Shown: positions 1-13,042, counted from the stretch's first letter. The stretch is 64,000 bases of DNA from Taeniopygia guttata (GCF_048771995.1 NC_133043.1:9814501-9878500); one strand, 5' to 3'. Numbers and translations are program-made. Notes: generated by a model from the letters alone, not told the origin.

Positions 1-3000
1 CAATGTGATTTACCATCCCATATGTCATCTGTTAACGTGGCAGTGGCAGCATTTAGTGAAAATAGCAACAGCGTAGAAGTTTTAGGCTTTCCAGAACTTC
101 TCAGTGTTACATCTTCTTTTTGGTGTGTTTGTGTTTGTGTTTGGTTTTCATTTTTATTTTCCTCTTGGACTTACCACAAAATATTAGATCATTTTGTGCT
201 GAAGGGTTTGCTTGCTCCTGTGAGCCCTCATCACTCTTGGTGTTGATCCAGTGTGTTGTAATTTATTTTTCTCAGACTTGGAGAAGTACTTTCTGTGCTA
301 TCCAATAGATCAGTCGGATCTGATTGATGAAGATTCTAGTCCTAAAGGTTGTCTTTGGTGGTTTAAAGGACACTTAAAACTTGGAACAAGTCTTAAATAT
401 GTGTTCTGGGGCGTTATGTAAGAGCAAAATAAGAGCAAGCAGTGGTGCCTGGCCAAGATTTACCATTAAACTTTTTCCTTTCTGCCTTTTATTTTAAGTC
501 CATATTCACCGTCATCTATGCATCCCAAAATTTGGATTTCACAATAAAATAGATTGTCATCATAACCAAAAGCATGTGATATAACTGTTCATTTTTTCTT
601 TCCTTTTTGTCTGTACTTGCTACTACTGCTGTATGAAAATGTTCTGTCTAAATCAGCTGGAGCTGGAATGGAAATAGCTCCCTTTCTCTGCAGCCATTGT
701 AATAATAATAATAAAAAAGATATCTATAAATTTTTTTTTTTTGAACAGCACTGTAATGCATATAGCTTAAAATATTTGAAATCATGTGATGGGCTCTATG
801 TGTAGTCAAAGCCATGAGGAAGACTTTAAAATAATGCCAAAAGGAGCACTGTATCTTCATAAAGGCTTTTTGTTAGAATTTATATATTTAAAATATGCTT
901 TTGGACATATGTTGATGTAGTCTTTATTAGGCTGGCAGCCTATTTTACCTTCAAATCTGTACTGTAGATTAATACTGAGCGTGGCACAAGTGTAAAGAGA
1001 ATTACTTACCTGTTTGTGAGTGCCCAGAGGCTGAGCAGAGTTTGGTGGAGCCCCACGTGCAGAGCAGGGCCTGCAGGCAGCAGGTGATTTCCCAGAGTAT
1101 TTTTACCTTGTGCCCTCTGCAGAGCCAGGAGGGTTTGAGAGGCTCCACTGAGGAACAATTTCCAAAGCTGTGTACAATGCTCTCCTTATCTCCTGCTGCT
1201 GGGAGCACTGTTGGTGTGGAGTAAAATTTACAATTCCTACGAGCTCGAGGCTTTCTGGCTCTGCAGCAGTGCTCAGGAATGCTGCTGTTGCTGCCACTTG
1301 CCAGCAAAATGGCAAATGTCCTGGAAGTGAGTTTCATTTAGGTGCTGCAGGACTTATCCTTTGTCCTGTCTGCATTTTTATTAATTTGTAAAGCTGACTG
1401 GAATTTTAAAGAGAGGAGAAGTCCTCATTTGAAAGAAGAAGTGTCTGTTTTAATTCACCCTTTATTTTTTGGAAAGCATTAGTTGCAATTAAGGACTCTC
1501 CAACCAACTAAATTAAATAATCTGGCTGGAACTCCAGAGGTAATTACTACCAGCGTTCATTATTTTTCAAACTTCCTTCAAAAATTTCTTAAAATAAAAA
1601 TTTCTTATTTATTTTTCTGAGGGGCTCTGCTTTCTTCAGTGAGTAAACACATTATAGAAGCCTTTTGAATAAATAGTTTAATATTTTAAACTCCATGGCT
1701 GCTTTTCATGTTATTTGCTGACCACTTCAGTCAAAATTAATTAGAATTTCTTCCTGAGCCTAGAAATCTAAGTGCCTTTTTGGTAACATCTTGTTCTACA
1801 GCTAAATTATAACTTCAGTTCTTATTACAATTAGCTTCATCTGATTTTAAGAATGTTGAACCATTAGAAATGCTCCAATAGCTTAGAAGATTATGTAGCA
1901 TATAAGCCAGCTGGCAAACCCTAAAAAAGGAGTATCTGTTGTGATGGTCTTAGAAACAGCAGAGTCCCTCTCTTGTATTTGGGTGCATTTTTAGGGTTCT
2001 GACTCCACAATAAAGTGCACAAGCCATTTTAATTTAAACACTTTTTAAATTTGGAAATGTTCTTATTTTCTATTTTAGCATTTTGAACATTTGAGATGTG
2101 GAAAACTTCCAGCAACTGGGCCGTATTCCCCTTGTGTGTGTGTTTGTTTTTTTCCTGGATGACCTCTCTATGTCCTATCCATAACTGACTGGTGTGCTGC
2201 TGCCTGTTCAGGTTTTTCCTGTTGGATAAACCTGGCAGAGCCAGTGTGAATGAGACTCACTTGAGTTTGTGAATGAAGGATATTTTAAATCTCAAAACCC
2301 AAACCAAGCTAGGTACCCCTATTCAGCTCTGTTTAGGCACTTGACAGGTAGATTTTGCTCAAAATGAAAACCATTGCTTGTCCTGAGTGCTCCCTCACTG
2401 TGAGAAGAGGTAAATTCTCAGTTCACACTGCAAGAATAAAACTGCTGCTTATTTATGTGGGAGGGCTGGCAACATTGACTGAGTATTTATTTTATCCACT
2501 TGAATTCCTCCGTGACTTATATGTGTGAGTCTGATTATTTGTCAGTTGTGATCCAGGCAGGTCATGAGCTGGTTTGTCTTACAGTCATGCACAATCAATA
2601 ATGGAGCAAGCAGCTCCTGATAAATATGAAAAAAATTTGGCATCTTTCTGTTGGCAAATTGCTTGTGAACAGATGGTAGAAGTTTCAGATTTAGTCAAAG
2701 TTTTTCCTATTCTGTCACCTGAAACAATCAGATCTGAAGCCAGTTGAGTAAGTGTAAATTTACTGCCAGTGTGTGGTGGAATGATTTATGCTCTTCAGTC
2801 TTGTAGATGACTTGAATGCATAAACATAAACTTTTCAGTGAAAGAAGATTTTTTTCAGAGCTCTCTAGCAGTGTGGCTGTTGTGTTTGTTAGTTCGACTT
2901 GGGGTTTTGTGAACTCTGCTTCCTAGTTCCAGTCTGACCTAACTCCCACTGAATTAAAAAGTCATTATCTTTAATGAAAAATACAATTTTATTTTGTGTT

Positions 3001-3169
3001 CTCTAGTGTGTTTACTGTCTCTGTGATGACACACCCCAAATCTCTGAGGTGAGTTTGCCAGGCTGAGTGTGATGGTGGAATAAAGCACCCTGTGCCCTAA
3101 AAGTCCTGTCATGAGCTGAGATCTATGGTTTTAGTGGCAAAATATTTATTGAAGTGAAATATACATCAA

Positions 3170-3218
<49 letters not shown>

Positions 3219-6200
3219 CACACATATACATATACATATATATATATCCATATATATGGTTTATGAATAGGATATAAACAATGAAGATAGTTATGTAAAG
3301 TTAAATAAACATTTTTACCTTGGTTCTTCTGTAAATAATAATATTTCAACCCTATTCTTTATCAGTGTATTTTGAGGGTTTCATTTCAGACCTTCGTTTC
3401 CTGTTGCACCATCCAAACAGTGCTCAGGGACACAAAGGATGCAGATGGAGATCTACTGCTACACAATATTTTGATGAGAATTTTTGCTGTTTTGATGAAG
3501 ATTTTGAATGAGAAGAGAAACAGTTTGGGATGAGAAGCAAACAAAACCTTGGCAGGGGTGGTGTGTTGCATGACAGCATTTGAAGGTGTTACATGGAAAT
3601 TGGCATCAGGACCTGGGTTCTGCCTGAGTCTTTCACTCACGGTTTTGTCCAAGACAATATCCAGAAAACCTCTTCAGTGAGGTGATGTGGATGTGACAGC
3701 CTGGTCAGAGAGCGAGAAAATGGAATTTCTTTTCTCACAATGGACTTGTGAGACTTTTTAGGGAGTTGTAGAGAAACGATGATCACTTGTCAGTATAAAC
3801 AACCTGCAGGTGGTGTTTTCCTACTCGGTTCTTCTGTTCAAGGACTTTGTGAGAGAAATGTTTTTGTTAATTAGCCAATCAAGTAGAATGTGTCAAACCT
3901 AGTTATAAAAGAACTTCTATATTAAAAGTGCTGTTGTGTGAATCAGCCTGCTTGTGGATTTGTGTCATTTCTTGCTCAACGGTGACAAGATGATTTTAAT
4001 TGCTAAGCATCGTTTTGTGGGTTTTTGTGTGTAGGATTTTTGTTTGTTTTGGTTTTTTGTTGTGTTGTTTTTTCTTTTTTTTAAATTAATCAACAAGTAG
4101 GAAACTTCCAAGAAATATATATTGTATAGTTACAAGAGGAATTGAATTTAAAATCAACCAGCTTTTTGTACTTTTTTGCATTTACAGGGGGTTCTGTCCA
4201 GGATCATTGTCTCCATTTCTGATTTACCACTGGGTATGGAGTAATGGCAAAATAAACATAGTCACTGAGGCAAAAGTAATGCATATGACAGGTGGATTTA
4301 GATGAGACCAGACTTGAAGCTACAGACTTCAAGACTGAACTAAGACACTGTCTAGTGCTGAGGAGAAAACCAATGTGGAAATGTCAAGGGAGAGTTTCAC
4401 AAAGCAACTAATGATATGCATTTCCATTCTCTCCTGTTCTTCTGTGGACTTTAAAGAATCTCAGTCTTTTAAAATTCTAGGATACATCTCTGACTCTGCA
4501 TGATAAATTTGTGATTATCTAATCCAATTTATATGGTAAGAGGGTAATTTCTTTATTCTTTGCATTACAATTTGTGTCCCTGACTTGGTAATTCCCTGTG
4601 GAGGACAGACTCTTTTATAGGGTGCTTAAATCTGATTCTAATTTAACATAAAATCTGAAAGGATGAGGGAGCTTTTAAAATAATGCTTGATCACTTGCAA
4701 CAACCACATGATTTGTTTTAAAGGGAATTGTAAGCAAATTTTTTTTTCTGGAACACCATAATGTAATGAATATATGATAATGAAATAACACAGACAGTGT
4801 TTTTACAGGTACCAAAACAGCAGCCACCTTTTGCCTCTTCCAGGTCACTGCTCATCTAAACGTTGTATGAAAGTAGTGTTGTTTTTCCTGGAGTTTTAAC
4901 TTCTCTAAAAGAAACCAAAACAAACCCTGCTGGGTACTTTCCCATTACATTCTCCTCTAAGTAACTGATATACACTTGTATTTACAAAACAGTAAAGACT
5001 TTATCTTCAATGGAAGCTTTGAGGGGCTGATCGCCCCTATTTGAACTCAAAGAAATAAGAAAGGAAAGTTTTTGTTGTGTGGGCTCCAAGCCCTTAAAGC
5101 CTGAAAGAAACATGAAAGAAATGTGATGTGTACAGCTGAGCACCTTTACCCTCCCCAGCATAAATCTTAGGGAGTGTGAGCACTGATGCAGCTCTGGGTA
5201 CCTCAGCATTCCCAGCAGGGTGATTGATGTTTTAAAATCATCCAGATGTGTGCAGAGGACATAAAGAAGCTATTGAAAGGGTGGCTTGGTCCTTTCAGCT
5301 TTACTGAGGATTTTCTGGCTTGTTTAAATGAGGTGATAAACCATGCTGAGCAAGTGATTTATAGCAGGTGGGAGTCCAGCAGGGCGAGTATATCTAGCAC
5401 TTGAGGGAAACAGAGGGCATGGATATAAATGTGTCAGAAAAATAATAAAATGTTTTGTGTTGCTGCTGATAGATGTATAATTACAAATGCAACCAGCATC
5501 ACATTCCTACAGGAGGGAACTATGAACATTTGTGAACTTCATGCTCTAATAGAAATTCCCCAGCTTTTCTCTTCTCTGTGACAATTTGTGAGAGAAGGCT
5601 TCCTCAGTCTTGTCCAGGTGAAGAATGCAGTAAATAAAAAATATCAAAGTAATGCTTAGGGCTTTGGGGAGGGTTGCTACTATACAGAGTATGAATCTCT
5701 GTTTTGGAATTACATTATGCACATGCTGGAGAGCATTGGTTAAGCAATTGTTCATGCTGAGGCACTCTAATGAGTGTGATGCTTCATGCTTTGCTTTCAC
5801 CAGTAAGTATTGCTCTGTAATTTGTTTTTGCATATTGTGTGGTCTCTGAAGTCAGATCAAAAATCGATCATTGATCAACTTGGGCCTCCAAGTGCATGCA
5901 AAAAAAAAAAAAATCTGGCAATATTTGTCTCAAGGCAATGGCTCTTCAGGACATGAAGGATGATGCAGGGGGCTCAAGAAGAGATTTCTTTGTTTCACAA
6001 TACACAGGTGTGGATGTTTTAATAGTTTGATTTTTGGGGAAGATGGAAAAAGCCAGCAATGGAAGTGATTTTTCTCTGAGGAGCTGATTGCAGCTTTTTA
6101 AGAAGTATTATTAATTAGCCTGAATCATATCACTTATAGGGGTCATCTTGTTAAGCATTGAATTTGTGTCCATTTTCTATTTGCTGTCAGACACTGTTAG

Positions 6201-8981
6201 TTCTGCCCTCTCTGTACTTTGCCCGTATTCAATGTTGATAGAAACATTTGTTGCTGTTTCACTTCAGTTATTCTGATGCACAAGATAAACAAAATGTTCC
6301 TACTGTTTTTATTTTACAGTTGTTTCATTCCACTATTTTCCCTTTTTTTTTAAATCCTTAACCTTAACATTCTTGCTTTTAAAGTAGCATTTTTCTTTTC
6401 TCATAATATTTTGTTTATCTTGCTGTTTGTGGAGTTTATGCAAGTCTGTTCTGAGCACTGATGAAACAGACCTTGGGTATAATCTTTTATTTTCTTTTAT
6501 ATGTATATTTTTTTACACAGTCTGATCCTGCTCAGCAAGGTTTTCAGTGTGCTTATCTTTGTGTTCACTGTGGGGAGTGGGAAGATGCAGAGAAAAATAT
6601 GCAAGGAATGAAATGGGTTAGGAATGAAAAATAACAATTTGAAGGTGCAGCCTGGCCTCAGAACTTGGCATTTGGGTAGAATGACATTTTTTTGAGCAGC
6701 CTCTGTACCAGACACTGAAGTCCACCATGGTTACACATCTAGAAAGGGTGGTGTGTCATTTTGAAGGTATCTGGAAAAATCACATAATTATCTAAATGCT
6801 AAATGTTGTTATCTAAACATCACTGGCTGTGCTTTGATAGCTCAGCTCACTCTGGTCAGGCAGACTTAACAATTCCTCATGGCATGGAAGGGGATGGGGT
6901 TTCTCTGTCCCTGTGCTTGGAGGGATCATTAAAGAAACCCCAAACCGCCAGTAATGGGAAATATTGCACAGTTGTGGCTGTGCCTGTGCTGCAAATCCAT
7001 CCCAAACTTTATAAGGGCTTCCATTGCTGCAGCATCTGAATTGTTTATGGGGTGGTTCCTACATCAGCCCTTCCCTATTGTACCAAGGCTTTTTTTGTGT
7101 GGTTTTTTTTTTTTTTTAAATTTTTTAAAGTTTTTTTTTTTTTAAGCGTGAACAGAGACCCAAGAGGGGCAGGGATTTGTCACAGTTTCCAAGAGCAGCC
7201 TCTGGTGGAACAAATGTCTCCCATGCCCCCAGGCTGTGGGGAAATCCCAGAAAGTTGATTAGTACTTCCCTTAAATGACCATATTTTCTACTGCAATGCT
7301 TGTCAGCTTCTCATTTTGCAAAATTCACATTGCATGTAACAGTGCAAAGGTGGAATATTTTAAAAGATGTCCTCTCTTGCTGAGCTCTATTCCCCATGAT
7401 AATCCTGATGACTACTGAACAAGTTAGCTCTTTCAATTTTCTTTTTTTTGCATGGGTTCTTTTTTCCCCCTGGATTTTTCTTTTATCAATATCTGTTCTT
7501 CTAAAATATTAATCATATTTGATCTTTCTTTTGCTTTTAAGTTACTTTAAAGATGAGAGGAAAATTATGAATATTTTCATGAGTGAATGTCTTGAATTAA
7601 TGTTCTTGTCATTAAAAAGGGTAACAGAGTTTTAGGTTAATGTATTTATCTGTGCATTAATGTAGCCTCAGCACTTATTTTGTTTGCCAGTGTTTCTAAG
7701 TAGCAATTAGAAAATATATTCAAAGTGAACTTGATTTCTAGTGACTGTGCATAATAAATGTGCTAAACATAATTACATATTTAAATGCATTAAACTGCAA
7801 GAATGATTTGGGATATTTCAGCAAAGCTCAGTGAAGAAGTATGGGAACTATATGCAATAATTGCTCTAGATTTAATTGTACCATTAAAGGCATGAGTGTT
7901 TATATTGTAGCAATATAATCTGATTTAGGAAGAACTTGCAAAAAACATGGCAAGTAATTGTAAGTTTTCTATAACCAGTATTATTTGTGTAGCAGCACAG
8001 TGCCAGTAGCAAGAGGAGAAGTTCCAGCAAGATTTCATTTATAAATATAAAGAACTTATTTTCTGGAGGCATAACCTGCTTGAGATAGAATGGATTTGAT
8101 TTTTAGATCTTCACATAAACAAATATCCTTGGGGGGCTTTTCTTAAAATCACGTAGAGGAAGATGGTTGCAGGAGAAAAACTATCTGACAAAAATGTTGC
8201 CAAATAATCTTTGTGTAAAACTGGTGCTTTCAAAAGGTAAAATTTAGATGAAAAAGTTTATTTTTATTTATTCAGTTATCCAGGTGAAGGGCCTAAATTA
8301 TCATCTTAGGAACACTTCTTGTTTTTTGCTTTCAACGTGCACACAGTCTCAGGAAGTAGATGATGCCACTACTTGCTTTTCTAAAATAAGCTTCCATCCC
8401 TTTTTTTAGATTGGATACAAAACTGGGGAGCAGAACAAACAGAAAGACAACTTGACATCATTCTGAATTTCAGCACTATGCCACTGAGCCATCAAATAAG
8501 CAATGGGAGCTTTTTCTTTGTGTTCTTTCTTGTTTTATAACCTATTCAAGGTCATGGGTTGAATAGAAAAGTAATTGGATTTGAGACACCATATGTTGTG
8601 GGATGCTTATGACATCCCTAATGAATCATATAAGGGTACTACTTCCAAAAAAGTGTTGACATTAGCATTGTAATGATTGTTGACAAAACTTTTATTAAGA
8701 GAAACATCTTTAAGTCAGTGTCATCTGATTTTTTTTTTCTTTCCGTCTTCCACCCATCATGATAAAAAGCCCACCCCTGAGACACAAAGGGCTTTTCTTA
8801 CCTTGCCAGGCTCCAGCCTGTCACAATCACTCACTGGACTTTACTGCCCTTTCACAGCATTTCCTGATTCACAGTGACAAATCCTACACTATAAAAACAA
8901 CCAGATTGCATTGCTGTGTGTCTCTTGTTAGTCATTTCACAGTATTTATGGTGCTGCTTGCACTGTCATAGCATGGGTCCC
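1..8981. other. intergenic DNA downstream of CA10
   Basis: No coding exon, RNA gene or full mobile element could be supported here on either strand. Open frames are short (mostly under 100 codons) and none resembles a known protein. The sequence is AT-rich with homopolymer T runs and one clear microsatellite (about 3.2 kb, listed separately). A somewhat GC-richer stretch at about 1020-1340 has overlapping open frames on both strands but no recognisable product. The stretch at about 1460-1880, with many TAAT/AATTA words, could be conserved non-coding DNA, but that cannot be judged without alignment. Confidence 0.6.
3170..3259. repeat. compound (TA)n(TG)15(TA)n microsatellite
   Basis: A TA run at 3170-3181 leads into about 15 TG dinucleotides to 3210, then alternating TA, CA and CATA words to about 3250. 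It ends with the perfect palindrome ccatatatatgg at 3248-3259. Alternating purine-pyrimidine TG tracts can form Z-DNA, and the TA flanks melt easily. The minus-strand open frame over it (Tyr-Ile and Thr-His repeats) is a by-product of the repeat. Confidence 0.95.
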
Positions 8982-9244
8982 CGTTGGGTAATAATTAGCA
9001 TTGACTCCATGGTTCCAGAAGGCTGATCAATCACTTTATTATACTCTATTTATTAAGAAACCCATTGCCCTTACAGACAGTCTGATACAGTTTTTTCTAA
9101 TTGGTCCTTGATTCCAAATTCCACTTTTCTCCAAGGAGATCTTTTTCCCCAGCCAGTTAGGAGAGGGGCCACTTAACGTTCTTTTTTTTCCTAAAGGAAA
9201 CCCTTTTAGCGGTTTTTCTCCCAAAATTACCCTAAACCAAGACA
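8982..9244 (-). mobile_element. solo LTR, short ERVL-like endogenous retrovirus
   Basis: On the minus strand the element starts TGTCTTGGTTTAGGG at 9244 and ends ...TTACCCAACG at 8982. The expected terminal CA has become CG. It is flanked by a 5-bp direct repeat, gtccc, at 8977-8981 and 9245-9249, which fits target-site duplication. Two AATAAA poly(A) signals lie near its 3' end (plus-strand TTTATT at 9035-9040 and 9049-9054). The 263-bp length, the 5-bp duplication and the start resemble passerine class III (ERVL-type) LTRs; the family assignment is from memory. No internal retroviral sequence adjoins it, so it is a solo LTR left by recombination between two LTRs. Confidence 0.75.
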
Positions 9245-9249
9245 GTCCC

Positions 9250-11447
9250 CTATGAAGAAGTTCTCTCTGTAAGGCAAACAACATATAAAGAGTGCAAAGA
9301 GTTAATTTCTGAAAGCTGAAACCTGGAATTATTCCACAATTCTTTCTCCTTTTTATTTGGAATTATGCAGGGATTCATCAAGACTTTTAAAAGCCAAACT
9401 CCTTGGTCTGTAGCTTGGGCTGCATGATTTAACATCTCAAGAGGTGATGCTTGCAGGAGGGCAGAGTCTCAGTGATTTAAGTGTCTAAGTTGCCCATCTG
9501 TGTGGGAGGAACCTGGGGAGCAGTTGGGTGAAATGTTTGTCAATGGAGTTCAATTTTTGTATCTTTTCTGCAGCTCGAGGAACACACATATAAATAAATA
9601 AATGTTTAATGAGAGAGGCCTCCAGTACTGTGAAACTTTGGCATGAATGTCTGAAAATGCCATTATTACTCCTACTGCTGTCAAATGCAAATTATGTCTG
9701 AAGGGAGGCATCAAGTTGAAATCAGCTTGCTGCTATATTGCTGCAACATTAAGGAGAAAATTCAGGGCAGAGGGAAAAGATTGATCTTTTCCCCTTGTGA
9801 TTCTGCCAAATTCCGTTTTCTGCCATTGTGCTTATGACTTTCTGTTTTGTCTTAACATTCCTTCATAAGATTTTAATGGCATATTGGAATATTAATATGA
9901 TATTTCCTCATAATGTTGAAATATTCCATCTCTTTACCATGTGGGGTTTACAATTGTTTTCTCATCCACCACATTATATCTTTCATTTATGCAGGGGTCC
10001 TCCAGGGCAGCTTTGCAGGGATAAACTTCCAGGGAATCTCATAAAACTTAGGTGGCACAGCAGGACAGCAAGTGAAGCAAGCATGAGGCATTTCTGGTGA
10101 TTTCTTTGCAGAATTCTTGAGAAAGTTTCACAAAATCCTTGAGATGGGTTCACAAAATCCTCAAGATGGGTTCACAAAATCCTTGAGGAGGCAGATCCAA
10201 AATGGCCCTTGAGAAACTGGGAAGGACATTCTGACCCTGACTTCGCATCAGCTTCCCCTGACCAAGTCCAAACATGGTCCTGGTGCATTTGGACATGTGC
10301 CATGGGTGCAAATACCTGAATGCTTCAGAAAGTGGGATGTGAGGTGTTGGCTGTGTCCTTATGCTGGGAATAGCCACCCAAGTGTGAATTTCATAGCCTT
10401 GACTTTCCTTCTGGGCGAACTACACTGTTTTCTGCTGTAACTTTGCTCCCCTTGGATTTGTTTTTGGCTCCAGCTCTTTCTACCCTAATGGAGTGGAAGC
10501 ATCTGCCTAAAATCATAAACTGTGTCAATATTTTTTGCTGTTTTGCTAATACTTCGAAGGATTTTTCCCCCTATTCAAAACCTAAGCGTTATTTTCCCAT
10601 CCTTAGAAGATTTATTATCCTGTTTTTCATTTTCTGTTCTGGGTATGCGTTTGACACATCTTTAGTTATTAGAATAAAGCCTGACACTGTAGGAAATAGA
10701 AAATGTTTGCCTGCATTACATTTCATATTATAAATGGTGCTTGTTCTTTGCCATACAAACAGGCTCCTTGAATAATTTTAGTGTGTTGTTAAGAACTGTG
10801 CTGAGCCATTTGCCAGTAAATCAGTATCTTGTACAGTAAACTCTCCTGGCTTTGTCAGCCACTACATCTGGGGAATAAAATCTAATAAAAAAATCCAAAC
10901 ATGAAGCAGTTATAGCTTATCTCCCTGAAAAACTTACAGTGTTTTGTGTTTAGGAACCAAATATCAGTACAGGAAGTACAACCTTGCACACCCTCAAGTA
11001 TCTTTGTTCCTGGTCTTGTGATCTCTAGTCTCAATTTTTCAGCACAATTTCCATTGCCCCTCTTCTTTCAGAGTATCCACTTGATAGATAAGTGAGAGTG
11101 AATGGTGAGAAAGGATGTTTTTTGTTTTGTAGGAGTTTTTTTTATAATAAATTATCCAAGCTTCCAGGCATATCCGTGAGGTGTTTGCTTGCTGGTTCAG
11201 CTTTGAAGGCTGGAACAGGAAGGTGGACAGATAAATGTATGTTACCTATAGGTACAGTTATGCTGTGTGACACTTCTGTGGATTTTTCTCTCACTGTCTG
11301 GTGTTGGAAGCCATTTGAAATGCTTCAAGTGAAGTAACTTGAGAATCACATATTTTACATATATGCAATCAGGATCCTGGAAATTAAACACCTTGATGAT
11401 GAAGTAACTTACACATGTGCTGAGAGGATCCTAGGCCGGGGTCAGTG
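9250..11447. other. intergenic DNA between two solo LTRs
   Basis: No gene is supported. It holds a 22-bp minisatellite at 10117-10182 (listed separately) and AT-rich sequence with short unassignable open frames. The longest, 96 codons on the plus strand at 10443-10733, is rich in Phe, Leu and Ile as expected of translated AT-rich DNA and shows no known domain. Confidence 0.55.
10117..10182. repeat. 22-bp minisatellite, three copies
   Basis: Three head-to-tail 22-bp units at 10117-10138, 10139-10160 and 10161-10182 all end in ttcacaaaatcc. The second and third units share agatgggttcacaaaatcc and differ only near the start; the first has gaaagt where the others have gatggg. A partial fourth unit (ttgagga) follows. 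Short arrays like this often vary in copy number between individuals. Confidence 0.9.
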
Positions 11448-11453
11448 GTCCAG

Positions 11454-12059
11454 TGTCGGGATCTGAGGTATTGATGATTCCCAGATTGTAGAAAGTCTCT
11501 GTCTTTCTGCCCCGCTGCCAAAGCAGAAGCCATAATTCGTCAGTGCTGGTTTCAAGGTTGTTTATTCTGTTTATCTCTAACATGTTCTGCTGCCCTGCCG
11601 CAGCTCTGTCCTGCAGGGCAGCGTGTGGGGCTCTGCCCTCAGTGGGATGGTACAAACATTAAATACCACAAACTACCTGTGCTGGATTTACAATAACGTG
11701 CCAATATCTGTCACCTACGTTGGACAGTGTGTCCCCAGCCTGAACCAACAGAAAAATGCCAACACCACAGTGAAACATGGAGGGCATGAAGAAGGAGAAA
11801 AGGACAAGACACACTCAATTCTTCTATCTTGTCCCCTCTGAACCCCTAATCTAGAATCCTAAAATTTAACTTTTGCACCCGTGCCACACTTAATTATTAC
11901 TTATATCAAACACTCAGAGCTTGTAATTCATCCTGTAAGATTGAAAAGTCTTTTCCATGGACAGAGATCACAGACAGTGTCTCTGGGGGCTCTGTCCAGG
12001 GGGGTTCTGACCCCTGCCAGGGTCCCAGGGTAGCCAGAGGAAAGCCCTGGATTCCCACA
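11454..12059 (-). mobile_element. solo LTR, ERVK-like endogenous retrovirus
   Basis: On the minus strand the 606-bp element begins TGTGGGAATCCAGGG at 12059 and ends CAGATCCCGACA at 11454. It therefore has canonical TG...CA ends with short inverted termini (TGTGGGA against TCCCGACA). A perfect 6-bp direct repeat, gtccag, flanks it at 11448-11453 and 12060-12065; 6-bp duplications are typical of class II (ERVK) integrations. An AATAAA signal (plus TTTATT, 11561-11566) lies about 110 bp from the 3' end, as expected for the R/U5 boundary. No gag, pol or env sequence adjoins it. Overlapping open frames (for example 72 codons at 11623-11841) are not genes. Confidence 0.88.
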
Positions 12060-12065
12060 GTCCAG

Positions 12066-12559
12066 GACCTTTGCAGACAGAGCACCTTTGTGTCAGCCCA
12101 TCTCACTGAGCCTTCCCTGCACCTCGCACTGAGCAATTGAACTGTTGACAATTTTGGGTTCCTCACAGTTTTCCATCTCCATCCTGAGGGTCCCCTGAAG
12201 GCCAGTCCTGGACTCTTCTCACTTTACAAGCTTCAGTCTTTCCAAACCACAGACTCTTGACTTTCCTGTCCGGTGCTCCTTGCACTGGTCTCTTCAGGCA
12301 CAGATAAAATATCATTTTTGTCACATTAAGGCTGTTCCCTCACACTTCTTGTTGCGCTTGTTCTTCCATTTGGTGTGAACAATTCCTTGGTGCCACAGCA
12401 TTTTTTAGATTCATCTTGCTTTCTGTGAACTTAAATGTGGTTCAATGTGAGCATTAGGGATAGGAGATCCTGAGGCCTGACCCCTCTCCAAACTGGAAAA
12501 AAAAAACGACCTGAAAAACCCCTCAGTATTCAAGAAGGTCAAACATGTGCTGTGTGAAC
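12066..12559. other. region just beyond the likely CA10 3' end
   Basis: No coding sequence is supported. This stretch follows the 6-bp target duplication of the ERVK-like LTR and runs up to the distal candidate poly(A) region of CA10. It may include the U/GU-rich downstream element used in CA10 3'-end cleavage, but none is distinctive enough to call. Confidence 0.45.
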
Positions 12560-12571
12560 TTGTTAAACACA

Positions 12572-12577
12572 TTTATT
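12572..12577 (-). terminator. CA10: distal candidate poly(A) signal of CA10
   Basis: Minus-strand AATAAA lies about 1.14 kb past the CA10 stop codon, within the distal copy of the duplicated block. A 3' UTR of about this length agrees with what I recall of mammalian CA10 mRNA, so I favour it as the main cleavage signal. This is not proven without transcript ends. Confidence 0.5.
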
Positions 12578-12904
12578 GAGTTCTTGACAGTAGCCAAACA
12601 CAGTGAATGACCATTATAAATAAGAAAAAAGGCATTTGCTTTTACTTGGCCAGCTCCTGCTTTATCTGTAAAGAAAAAATATCTCTTTCGCCACCAATTT
12701 ACAGGATTGAATGTTTGTCCCAATAATGGCTTCAGCAAGGAAAATGACAATTTTAAACTGAGATATGTTTTAAGTGCTTTCTGCTTCTGAGCCCAGTTCC
12801 TGTTAATGATGGACTATAAAGTGGAGTTAAAGCAATACCAACTTAAGTTCATTCCCAATTGTCATTAACTCACTTGAATGACCTGCAAACAAAGAAATTA
12901 TGTA

Positions 12905-12944
12905 AAAAAAGAAAGAAAAAAAAAAGAAAAAAAAAGAAAAACAC
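12905..12944 (-). repeat. U-rich tract in CA10 3' UTR
   Basis: The plus strand reads A runs broken by single G bases, so the sense (minus) strand is a roughly 40-base U-rich tract interrupted by C. It lies between the proximal and distal poly(A) signals. Such tracts can bind Hu/ELAV or PTB proteins in neurons, which is inference here. Confidence 0.7.
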
Positions 12945-13036
12945 AAATAATACATCCACAAGTAGTAGAGGCTTGTTATTTCAGAAAGGAAAAAAAGAAA
13001 CCAAAGCAACTTAACTAAATTAATTTGTTAAACACA

Positions 13037-13042
13037 TTTATT
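13037..13042 (-). terminator. CA10: proximal candidate poly(A) signal of CA10
   Basis: Minus-strand AATAAA lies about 676 bases past the CA10 stop codon, within the proximal copy of the duplicated block. If used, it would give a short 3' UTR lacking the U-rich tract at 12905-12944. Confidence 0.4.
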
